Positions 55,430-64,000 of a stretch of DNA of 64,000 nucleotides are shown piece by piece (position 1 is the first letter of the stretch; each line of letters starts with the position of its first letter). The stretch spans positions 16,977,187 through 17,041,186 of the forward strand of contig OX578284.1 of assembly GCA_951217055.1 (NCBI GenBank). Direction: 5' to 3'. The notes below the pieces were generated by a model that ran no database searches, was not told the DNA's origin, and saw only the letters and a list, made by a program, of their open reading frames with translations. Position numbers and translations under genes: made by a program. This DNA is from Gerris lacustris. Lineage: Eukaryota; Arthropoda; Insecta; Hemiptera; Gerridae.

Positions 55430-55867
55430 TGTGTGTGTTACATTTGCGCAACCAAACAATCGCATGTTTAAAAAGTGTGTGTTACATTTGCGCAACCAAA
55501 CAATCGCATGTTTAAAAAGTGTGTGTTACATTTTCGCAACCAAACAATCGCATGTTTAAAAAGTGTGTGTTACATTTGCGCAACCAAACAATCGCATGTT
55601 TAAAAAGTGTGTGTTACATTTTCGCAACCAAACAATCGCATGTTTAAAAAGTGTGTGTTACATTTGCGCAACCAAACAATCGCATGTTTAAAAAGTGTGT
55701 TACATTTGCGCAACCAAACAATCGCATGTTTAAAAAGTGTGTGTTACATTTGCGCAACCAAACAATCGCATGTTTAAAAAGTGTGTGTTACATTTGCGCA
55801 ACCAAACAATCGCATGTTTAAAAAGTGTGTGTTACATTTTCGCAACCAAACAATCGCATGTTTAAAA
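55430..55867 (+). repeat. 44-bp minisatellite, ten copies
   Basis: The unit runs GTGTGTGTTACATTTGCGCA, ACCAAACAATCGCATGTTTA, AAAA. Unit anchors lie at 55441, 55485, 55529, 55573, 55617, 55661, 55703, 55747, 55791 and 55835; one unit is 42 bp (GT loss). The units differ at one site, CATTTG or CATTTT, in the order G G T G T G G G G T. Otherwise they are almost identical. Confidence 0.97.
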
Positions 55868-56195
55868 ATCGCAGTTGGTTAGCCGCCTTTAACACTGGTT
55901 TGTGTATTTCACATTTTTTTTTCTTTTTTTTTTTTTTTTTTTTTTACTCCGTACAAAATTGTGTTTCAACTTTTCCCTCTTGTTAAGTATTAATATTGTT
56001 AAGATACAACAAAAGTTGATTTCGATTAAAATATTCATTTGCTTTAAACATTGTACGATTTTGTTTTTGTTTTGTGATTCCCTTGAGGTTTATGCGTGTA
56101 TTACCGGCCTGTAGCCAAATACAACAATGTTTGCTTAACAGAGGGTAGTAGCATGTTAAAAAATTGCTGTTCATATGAAATGAATTTACACTCTC
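55868..56195. other. Poly-T region, unassigned
   Basis: T-rich run at 55914-55945 with two C/TCT breaks. Open frames here are Phe-rich artefacts. Confidence 0.5.
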
Positions 56196-56340
56196 TTGGT
56201 CTGGGTTGAAATGCTGGTTTCCATCTGTACAGGCTTTGGGATATTCATGTTTATAATATCTGAAGTAACGTTTATCCGGTTGCGTGTGTGAATTTTAATG
56301 GATCGACACACTAACCTCGGGTCATCCATTGCACATATAC
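56196..56340 (+). repeat. Dispersed repeat I, copy 2
   Basis: GGTCTGGGTTGAAATGCTGG, GGCTTTGGGATATTCATG, CGACACACTAACCTCGGGTC, as in 46385-46556. Confidence 0.6.
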
Positions 56341-56679
56341 TTTGTTGTATTAGCAGATTTGACAGACTTAGGATCTCCACAGTTTGTTGTGCCACGGAGT
56401 TGGTTTATTCATTTTTTTCGATTCTGTTTGCTGAATGAGAAAATATGCCAGTTTAACATGCTTTAAAGTGTGTGTGCTTGTTTCCAATCTTATCGAAGGT
56501 AAAGGAAGGTATGTGATCGTTCTGAAGAACGATAATTTTTTAATGATCTAGTCTTGATGTGAGTCACTAGCAACGTAGTCTCTTTGCTGCAAATATCGAA
56601 GTAACTATATATTTTAATGATAAATGTTTTTTTTTTTTATATATGTGAATCATTTGTAACTTTACATTAATTTGTTTTA
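56341..56679. other. Unassigned; A-like hairpin phrase
   Basis: TTATCGAAGGTAAAGGAAGG and TATGTGATCGTTCTGAAGAAC at 56490-56532 match the A start, so a truncated A copy probably lies here. Confidence 0.45.
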
Positions 56680-57188
56680 TTTTGCTTCCGAGGAAATTTT
56701 TAGGTCACCGATTTCAAAAATTCCAAGACAGAAATCCGTTTCATATCTAAAAAATAACATAATAACATATCTTAAAAACTACACGTCCGATTTTAATGAA
56801 ATTTGGATGGTAGGTCATAATTAGCTCATTGTTGGTCCCATATAGGTTTCAACCTTCTGCGCTAATGTATTCCTCTTCCACATGCACACAAACATACATA
56901 TATTTACACCTATAGCTTCAAAAGTACTTATCTGATTTGTATGAAACTTTAATACTTTATCGAAAGTAGCCTGCAGATAGCCCTAGATTAATTTGAACCG
57001 TCTGCGCTCTTTAACTTTTGCTAAATTGATACTTTACTTTACGTAAAAAATCCAAACAATTTTGACAGATTAAAAAAACGGAGGAAACAATTAAACAAAT
57101 TAGACAATAATGGCTTGTAAAAATATAGAATCAATAAAGTACGAGATAGGATGTGAGGAAGCTATGAGCCATATCAATTGGCAGTATA
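56680..57188 (+). repeat. Repeat family A, copy 7
   Basis: Starts TTTTGCTTCCGAGG and ends GATGTGAGGAAGCTATGAGC, CATATCAATTGGCAGT. The second A copy begins right after, so the two are head to tail. Confidence 0.8.
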
Positions 57189-58285
57189 TTTTTGCTACCG
57201 AGCTTACCGAAGGTAACGGAAACTATGTGATAGTTCTGATGGACGAAAATATTTTACGTCTCCGATTTCAAAAATTCCAAGACAGAAATCCGTTTCGGAC
57301 ATCAGGGAACATTTCTTGTTGCGTGTCTGTCTGGTCGTTCAATTTTTGAGAACCAACATAATATCTTAAAAAACCACTCGTCCGATTTTAATGATGGAGT
57401 ATTGTTGATTGTTGATCCCATATACGTTTCAACCTTCTGCGCCGCCCATTTGTTTCTCTTCTACATGCGCACAAACATACATTTGTTTGGACATACTTCA
57501 CTAAAAGTAGTCATTTGATTTTTAAGAAATTTGGATAGTAAGTCGAACTAGCCCACATATGGTTCTATATTAATTTCAACCGTCTTCTGAGTTCTTTAAA
57601 TTTGATAAGTTGATACCTTAGAATAATAAAATATATAGAAGGAGGATCACTGATAACATTGAAGCCAACTTTGGTTGTGTCCCTTAATCCGCGTTCTAAA
57701 AATTCATTTTTGTAATTTGTGACGTCATAACTCTAAAATTATTTGCTTTCAGTTTTTTAATTTAATTTTTTATTAAATTATAATTATTGATAGTCAGTTT
57801 AGTTTATTGTAATATTTTTTTGTGTTTTATCTTATTTTAGCTTGAATTATGCTAAAAATAATGTTTATTATATCATGCTGGGCGAGTTGTAAAAAATGAC
57901 GTCAGAGTGAAACGTAAACAATAACCAATGGCCGGGTTTTTCTTCTTGATGTTTGTAAGCGGACTTTGAATAGTTACTAAAGCATGGCCAACCTTCTCAT
58001 GTTTAAATGAAAAAAATGAGTGTTGTTATGTTGGCAGCCTGGTCTTAAGGACACAACCTCTCGGCAAAAGTTGGCTTCAGTCTCTTATCAGTAATTGCTT
58101 AGGATTCCGATTCTATGCTCCTTCTATATATAGTATTATTCTAAGGTTGATACTTTTATTCATGTAGAAAATCAAAGTGATTTTGACGGATTTAAAATAA
58201 AAGGGTGGAAAAAATTAAAAATAAATTAGACAATAATGGCTTGCAGATGCATAACATCGTTTTGGCAGACTATTTTCAATAGGAA
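57189..58285 (+). repeat. Repeat family A, copy 8, split by a MITE
   Basis: Begins TTTTTGCTACCGAGCTTACC with GAAGGTAACGGAAACTATG. Core phrases run to TTGATAAGTTGATAC, then resume after the insertion (ATTTTGACGGATTTAAAATA, ACAATAATGGCTTGCAG) and end TTTTGGCAGAC. The small frame at 57110-57349 bridges two A copies and is not a gene. Confidence 0.75.
57617..58145. mobile_element. 529-bp MITE with exact 8-bp TSD
   Basis: Inverted ends CTTAGAATAATAAAATATAT and ATATATAGTATTATTCTAAG extend inward (GAAGCCAACTTTGG / AAAAGTTGGCTTC, GTGTCCCTTA / TAAGGACAC). The flanks are GTTGATAC at 57609-57616 and 58146-58153. The interior has GTGACGTCATAA and ATGACGTCAGAG near either side. The 8-bp target suggests hAT-, Merlin- or P-type mobilisation. 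No coding. Confidence 0.88.
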
Positions 58286-58854
58286 TATAAAGCTATGCTT
58301 TGTGTTACAAATCGATTTTCAATGTGAACTATGTTTCACTTGTCTCGGATCGAACTATCACTAGGTCGCTGTTTAAACTTTGGCATCGGGCGAGTTTATT
58401 ATAAATATTATATGAGTATTTATTATAAATATTTCTTTCGTAATTAATTTATAATAAAATTGCAGACGTAGAAAATCAATTTACCGAAAACAAGACCTCG
58501 AATCCGAAGTTGAATAAACTAATTCCTTGTCTACTTTGCTGGCTCAATCATACCTTTTTCTGACCCTCAATGATTGATTTAGTGAAAAAGCAGTGTTGAC
58601 CGCAGAGTGGCCTCAACGAGGGAATTAGTTGCTCTACAATTCTGGGTCAGTGAGGTCTAAAGTTTTTGCTACCTGTCGGGCCCTTCTAATCCGGCTTGAG
58701 GAGGATCATTTAGCTCTGCTTTAGTGCCCTTTAGCTTCATATCACTGTTTATTGTACAATTTTATTTTCAGACATTTTAAATATTTTAATTCATATTGCT
58801 CAAAATTTACTGAATAAAAAATAATAACTTAAACAGTTATGACTGGTTAATTAG
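58286..58854. other. Unassigned, somewhat GC-richer at 58490-58740
   Basis: Not matched elsewhere in the window. No long frame. It could be a decayed element or unique DNA. Confidence 0.35.
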
Positions 58855-59310
58855 TTTAATTCAAATAGTAAAGATTTAGTATCAAGTTTAATTCAAACAG
58901 TAAATACAGAGTAAATAGTTTAACTTATTTTCTAAATAGTTAACTTAAATTGCAAATAGTTTAACTTATAGTAAAGACAGGTTATAGTTTAATTCAAACA
59001 GTAAAGACTGAGGAAATAGTTTAAATTAAAGTGTGAATATTTTAACTAACAGTAAAGACTGTTTATAGTTTAATTCAAACAGTAATGACTGAGGAAATTG
59101 TTTAATTCAAACAATAAAGACTGAGGAAATAGTTTAAATTAAAGTGTGAATAGTTTAACTTACAGTAAAGACTGTTTATAGTTTAATTCAAACAGGAAAG
59201 ACTGAGGAAATAGTTTAATTCAAACAGTAAAGACAGAGGAAATAGTTTAAATTAAAGTGTGAATAGTTTAACTTACAGTAAATACTGGTTATAGTTTAAT
59301 TAAAATAGGG
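58855..59310 (+). repeat. About 30-bp tandem repeat with higher-order pattern
   Basis: Units like TAGTTTAATTCAAACAGTAA followed by AGACTGAGGAAA alternate with TAAATTAAAGTGTGAA and TTTAACTTACAGTAAAGACT variants. The triple block recurs at about 59000, 59120 and 59230, giving a higher-order period near 115 bp. Confidence 0.8.
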
Positions 59311-59324
59311 CACATGAGTCAAAA

Positions 59325-59790
59325 ATCGGTCCGAGACATCCCAGACTAACTTTCTCATATAATCTCGATCCCAGATCCTAGAAAATTTTTGTTTTCAATT
59401 TTCAACCAAATCAGATTTATTTTCATCTATGTCTCGAAAAATAAATTTTTCACGGGAAAACGGCTTATATCGTTAGATTCTTATTTTAATGGATTGACTA
59501 CTTGACTACCTTTTAGAATTTTTAATCAAAGCGTCGGAACAGTTTTCGAGAAATAGTTTTTTATCACGTTTTTCTTTAGGAGTTTTTGGGGGTAGTACTC
59601 CCACATTTGAAGCTAAAATTAATTACTCGATTTCACTTCGGGGTGTGATCTTTCTGATCATGTAAGCCAAATTTCGTCGAAATCGGTCCAGTTGTTTAGG
59701 CTCTATACGTCTATTCAGATGACATACAGACTTTTAAAAAAAACGTGTAAATCCATCTCAAAATCACAACTGAATTTTCGCGCGAGTAAG
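59325..59790 (-). repeat. Repeat family B, minus copy
   Basis: AAAAATCGGTCCGAGACATC and AACTTTCTCATATAATC at the start; then CGGCTTATATCGTTAGATTC, GAAGCTAAAATTAATTACTC, CAAATTTCGTCGAAATCGG, TTGTTTAGGCTCTATACGTC and GAATTTTCGCGCGAGTAAG at the end. The B-box part is weak. Confidence 0.75.
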
Positions 59791-61904
59791 ATTGTAATTA
59801 TCTGAACAATTTTGAAGCTCTTGTCAATATGCTTTCTTTTTTAAATTTAAAAATGTTAATTACTTCTTTAATATCTCTTTACTCAAACATAAATACAGTT
59901 TCATTAAAATTATGCTTGGAAAAAGTTTATTTGTTCAATATTTTGCGTATGTAAACATTATTAAAATTAAAAAAGATATACTAAACCAATCTTGCATTTT
60001 TCATATTAAAATAAAGCAAGATTGGTTTAGTATACTCTCCTATAAATCAACAATAGCAACAATAAACATGTTCTCTTTTATACTTTCAGTGAAGTTTACT
60101 AAAAATTCCGCCTTATGAATGTGTAATAATATTAATATTGATCGAAACGTTAGTAAATAATGAAGTTTATCCTGAAGTCCGACAAGTTTAAGCTCGGTTC
60201 TTTATCAAGTATAGAACCACAATTTTTTTTTTTTTTACTACGTTTTTATTAGCTTGCTTTCTTGTTTGTTTGTTTGTCCGGTACAAATCTGGCAATCGAT
60301 TTCTAACTAACTTCCGAATAGCTAGACATTTTAAACTTTTAGCATAGCTCAGAACACGATGACAATGCATTATTTTAATACTTTTAGCCATCATTCAGGA
60401 GAATTAACTGGTTTTCAGCAAATTTTGCTGTATGGAAAGTTAGCTACGAAAAAATCCGCCAGTTATTTTATTTGTTTTGCCATATCCTATATTTACAATC
60501 TTCATTTTGACGGGTTTCAAATTTGTGATTTTTATAAATAAGAGATAAAAATTGAATGACAGCAAAACAGTAAATACATCGATTATATTATTTCAAACAT
60601 ATCGATGGCACGGTTTAACTTTGGTGTTGGGGAGATCCGTTGTACAAAGATGTGTCCTTATATAGGTTTAAGATCAGCTCTCTAGATGGTTGTCATTTAT
60701 GTGAAATAAATAAATTCGGAACTATTTTTTTTAACTATCATTATATATTATACAACAATAACAATTATATTATCAACATTACATACGGTTCAACAGAAAA
60801 TTTAAAAACGTAGTATATAAAAAGTTCTTTTTATCTTGAAATTTTTACAAATTAAATTTGTAGATATCTTTGTCATTAATGTCATTTCAGGGCATGCAAA
60901 TTAAAATTTCACTTTTCTTGTAGTAAATGTTATCAGCTTTACAACGAAATCAGACATTTTATTCTAGATTCTATACATTTGGAGCAATAAGTGTGAGCAA
61001 AGGTAATGAGCAATGATAATGATCATGATCAATGGTAATGAGCAAAGGGATGCGCGATCATAAAAAAACAAACATAAAAATTGACCTTGTGAGAGAACGG
61101 TTAAGATTTGACCCATGGATTATAGAACTTTTTTTGTAGCCCCTGAGGTAAAGAACGACCATTTTCCACCGAAGAAAAAGCTTTTTTTTTTTTTTACTCG
61201 AAGTAAGTCCCTCCTGATTTTTGAATAGTTGTTCAATTACGTGTATAGAAGTTTTGTTTTTTTAAATCAATTTTGTTTGAAAGCAATACCTACATATTCA
61301 TGTTTAGTTCGTTTAATAAGTTAATGTCTCAATTACGAAAAATGTTTATTTTTAAAACCATTATGCAATTTCAAATAACGATCTTTACTTGAGTCTTCAT
61401 TTAGAAGGAAAAATAAAAACTATTTAAAGATATAGTCTCTCACACGCAACTTTCTCATTAGAATATTATCTTGGTTCATTATTTACTAAAAAATAATACT
61501 TTCTGTTTAGAAAAATACCTGAAAGAGCATGTATTGTCAGCTAAAAATTCTCTGCCTTTTTACATCTTTATTACGTTAACTTTATTCTTAGTAAGCAAAA
61601 TATCGTAGTTAATGGAATCAAAAGATTAAATTAAATCGAAAAATCATCAGCAGAAAAGATTTGAAAATAATTAGTATGTTAATAATAATTTTGTGTAAAC
61701 ATATAGAAAGTAAAATGCCTGGTAGGGTGAAGAATGAAATAAATATATAAGCACTCTTTTGACAAATAATCATAAAATTTTAATATACATTTAAAAATTG
61801 TCAATTCGTGGTATTGTGAGATCTTGCGAGGAACTTCAATCAAAACGTAAAGAAATTCACTGTAATATATTGGTAACCCAAAGGCAAAAGTCTTTCCTCG
61901 TAAA
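59791..61904. other. Unassigned AT-rich DNA with one hairpin
   Basis: Apart from the inverted repeat at 59977-60034 and a short GGTAATGAGCAA duplication at 61000-61045, no feature can be supported. This is the longest repeat-poor stretch in the window. Confidence 0.4.
59977..60034. repeat. Perfect 19-bp inverted repeat
   Basis: TATACTAAACCAATCTTGC (59977-59995) and GCAAGATTGGTTTAGTATA (60016-60034) pair without mismatch around a 20-base AT loop. Confidence 0.85.
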
Positions 61905-62150
61905 ATATGTATTTAAAAATCAAAGCAGCTTTTGGCCTTTATAAGGCCATTTTCAGTGCCGAAAGAGGTGGAAACTTAAATCAACTAAAAGAGCTCACAG
62001 TCTTGTGCCAGTGTCTGGTTTTGAATTACTCACCCCGCCTATAAGGTCTTTTAGTTGATTTACGTTTCTACCATTTACGGCACTGAAGATGGACTTATAA
62101 AGGCCGAAAGCTGTTTTGATTTTTAAATAAATATTTTACGTGGAGAGACT
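61905..62150. mobile_element. Foldback element with paired CTGAAGATG/CGAAA hairpins
   Basis: ACGTAAAATATT-type outer text and CAAAGCAGCTTTTGGCC / GGCCGAAAGCTGTTTTG arms are inverted, as are CAACTAAAAGA / TCTTTTAGTTG inside. The motif is minus at 61921-61962 and plus at 62082-62120. Related to 20937-21232. Confidence 0.65.
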
Positions 62151-62472
62151 ATTGCCTTTTACATTTAATGTTGATCTCCACTCACGCTTCATACCCTATC
62201 TCACCCTTTATTTGTTTACTGGACCACTTTTAAGGAATTCGTCTAAACAACTGTTCAGTAACTATACAACTTTTCAGTATTAGAACAAAGGGATATTTAT
62301 TCAGTAAGTTGCTAAAGAACAACACTTCTCTGTTTGTAAAGGTAATAATATCTCTTAAGGTGAAATATCAACGTTGCGACTGATCCGACGCTAGAGTGAT
62401 CAGAGCCGTACGACTGGACTGCCTACTCGAGCAGGCTAGCCGTAACAGTTTGTCTTTTTCCTCATAGAATCA

Positions 62473-62574
62473 ATGGATAATGCAAAATTAATAGAGTTAA
62501 TACGAGAGCACAATGTCTTTTCTATTTTGTTCTATATATTTTATATTTGTACGACAAATTTAAGTGAAGAATAA
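62473..62574 (+). pseudogene. MADF-domain-like N-terminal fragment
   Basis: The 33-codon frame starts MDNAKLIELIREHNV, very like the start of MADF DNA-binding domains (LI..VR..P.LWD type), then turns into an AT-rich hydrophobic run and stops. MADF/Myb proteins accompany PIF/Harbinger transposases and are also common insect regulators. Only the first helix is present, so this is at best a broken piece. Confidence 0.35.
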
Positions 62575-62647
62575 AATGCCTTTCTACTTTTTTTAAAAGT
62601 AGGGATATTAATAATTATGATTACGATTAAATTACTTAGCTAAATTT

Positions 62648-62932
62648 AGTAGTAAGGCCCTAGTAGTAGTACAAGACGGGTAGGACGAACCACTTGTTCG
62701 AACCTAGCAATTAGGCAATATTTCAGGCCCATTTTTCTTGGCCCGTGACCCACTTGACACATCATACCTCTGTACAATGTACCGCCAAAGTGAGCATGGT
62801 GTGATCATTAGTGACCCATATACATCAGAGCATCACGGCGAGGGATCGAACCCACGACCTCGTGCCACCCATGATTCATTGATGGCCGAGCAGACGTGGT
62901 AATTAATTTAACCACACGGCCACGTTGAATCT
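62648..62932 (-). mobile_element. tRNA-derived SINE, copy 3
   Basis: Minus copy: (TAG)n on the plus strand, GGACGAACCACTTGTTCGAA, ACAATGTACCGCCAAAGTGA, GGGATCGAACCC near 62843-62853 (inverted B box) and AACCACACGGCCACG at the head (inverted A box). Good agreement with copies 1 and 2. Confidence 0.87.
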
Positions 62933-63325
62933 CTAACTGAGTGTAAGTCCCAGTTTTTTCAGCAGGGCTGATAGACTGCTTAACTTAATCACAAGACTGT
63001 CTTATTAATTCACTTTCAATAAGTGGCAAAACGTAATTGAACTGATCAATATTTAAACAGAAAAATACTCTAAGCACAGAATCATCCTTCAATAAATGGC
63101 TCTGCATAAAGATGTTTTGAAATCCCTCCCTCGTCGAGTTCATCGGATGAGGATTTAACTGCTGTAGCAGCTCTTCATCTTCCTCTTATTCATGAAGGGA
63201 CCATAATAACATGTTAATATGGATAACATGGTTGCGATGTTTTAAAGTAATTCGCAGCCGAAGTTATTCGAGCCGCGCTGCTAGAGCCAGCCATACGGCT
63301 AAAGTCGTGTTAGTCGCATTGACGC

Positions 63326-64000
63326 TCCACCTTTAGTCTAATAAGCTCTTTAGACAGGGAAATATTTACATATTAAAGTAATTTGGGGTGTAAATGAGGT
63401 CCCATGTGGCAACCCCTAGATCGCCCACTTCCCATGTGGCCCACCTTTTATTTATTTACTGAACCACTTTTAAGGAATCCGTGTAATGTAATTTGGGGTA
63501 TCCACGTGTCAATGGTTGTTTGATACCATTCATTGATTGCTATTGTTTCCAATGTCATTACAGTTCTTTACAAAGTTTGAGTGTCCAATTGCTTAGTAAC
63601 CTTTAATTAATTGTTTGATTTTGCTTCGAAATTAATTACTATTTGTATAAGTAGAAATGAATGGAACCTTTATAAGGGAATAAATCATTAGTTACAATTA
63701 CTGTTCGATACGCTTATAATGTTGATGACCTTTAAAGATACAATAGTAAAATAACAAATCAATATAGCGTTATAAGAGAAAGGATTTTGGTTTTAGATAA
63801 AGTACTGTGTAGTATTTCAGATTAATTTATCGCAATTTGGTATAACGTGAATTTTATGGTGAGAGAAACTAAATATTATTTAGTTATATCCATAAATTAT
63901 GAAGCTATTCTCGTATTGAATGTTTTGTTTTAAAACTCATTGTTACATATTATGAAGAAGGTTTTGTCTTTTAATTTAATCATTTCATATTTATTTACCT
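63326..64000. other. Unassigned AT-rich DNA
   Basis: A phrase TGGGGTGTAAATGAGGTCCC (63384) / TGTAATTTGGGGTATCC (63485) and TTATTTATTTACTGAACCAC (63447, also 62209 as TTATTTGTTTACTGGACCAC) suggest diverged duplicates with 62200-62240. No gene. Confidence 0.4.

Larger units (their letters stand above)
62370..63325. mobile_element. Possible Harbinger-like remnant interrupted by a SINE
   Basis: The left end GCGACTGATCCGACGCTAG and the right end (inverse) GCGACTAACACGACTTTAG look like diverged inverted termini. A MADF-like start lies inside at 62473 and a SINE at 62648-62932. No target duplication is resolved. The grouping is an inference. Confidence 0.35.

Noticed and set aside
55430..55867. CRISPR-like array
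   Set aside because: Units are contiguous 44-bp tandems without unique spacers, in an animal-type genome.

Overview
The window looks like AT-rich intergenic or intronic DNA from an animal, most likely an insect or other arthropod. The evidence is tRNA-derived SINEs, a LINE with RNase H and a C-terminal zinc knuckle of the type common in insects, hAT, pogo, Harbinger and Tc1/mariner-type elements, long microsatellites and a near absence of long ORFs. I do not recognise the species. I find no convincing complete host gene. The only host-type coding hints are a 44-nt candidate micro-exon (32788-32831) and a weaker 141-nt candidate exon (31080-31220).

Almost everything recognisable is repetitive. 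The family letters are my own labels, defined by comparing copies inside this window. A and A' have a terminal hairpin containing GCTTCCGTTACC/GGTAAGCTCGGAAGC and an internal GTCTGTCT stretch. B is bounded by CTTTCTCATATA and its inverse and carries an internal Pol III B-box-like motif. C has inverted AGGGTTTCGTAGAT motifs and its own B-box-like motif. E, F, G, I, J and K are shorter dispersed units. A tRNA-derived SINE occurs three times.

By region: 0-9 kb holds C, B and F copies, a decayed LINE tail, a foldback element (5.1-5.7 kb) and a hAT element nested in B (6.9-8.4 kb). From 10 to 16.3 kb there is an A copy, an orientation-switching satellite (11.1-11.9 kb), K tandem units, a 1-kb palindrome (13.8-14.8 kb), a small MITE with an 8-bp target duplication and a 20-bp minisatellite. 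From 17 to 31 kb there are A', B, C, E and SINE copies in unassigned AT-rich DNA. From 33 to 36 kb a degenerate 61-bp satellite is broken by three insertions, one a hAT MITE with a perfect 8-bp target duplication. From 37 to 48 kb lie a hAT with a readable transposase tail, a pogo/Tigger remnant, a hammerhead-like ribozyme core between direct repeats, a recent 5'-truncated LINE and a palindromic Harbinger-type MITE. From 49 to 64 kb there are SINE, B, A, C and foldback copies, a ten-copy 44-bp minisatellite, another 8-bp-TSD MITE and a Harbinger-like remnant with a MADF-like N-terminus.

The elements do not act together as a pathway. They record layered insertion: repeats inside repeats, often flanked by target duplications that still match. 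The most distinctive biology is RNA-structural: one hammerhead-type core at 41.9 kb, and a recurring hairpin motif (CTGANNATG ... CGAAA) that appears about eleven times, mostly in inverted pairs.
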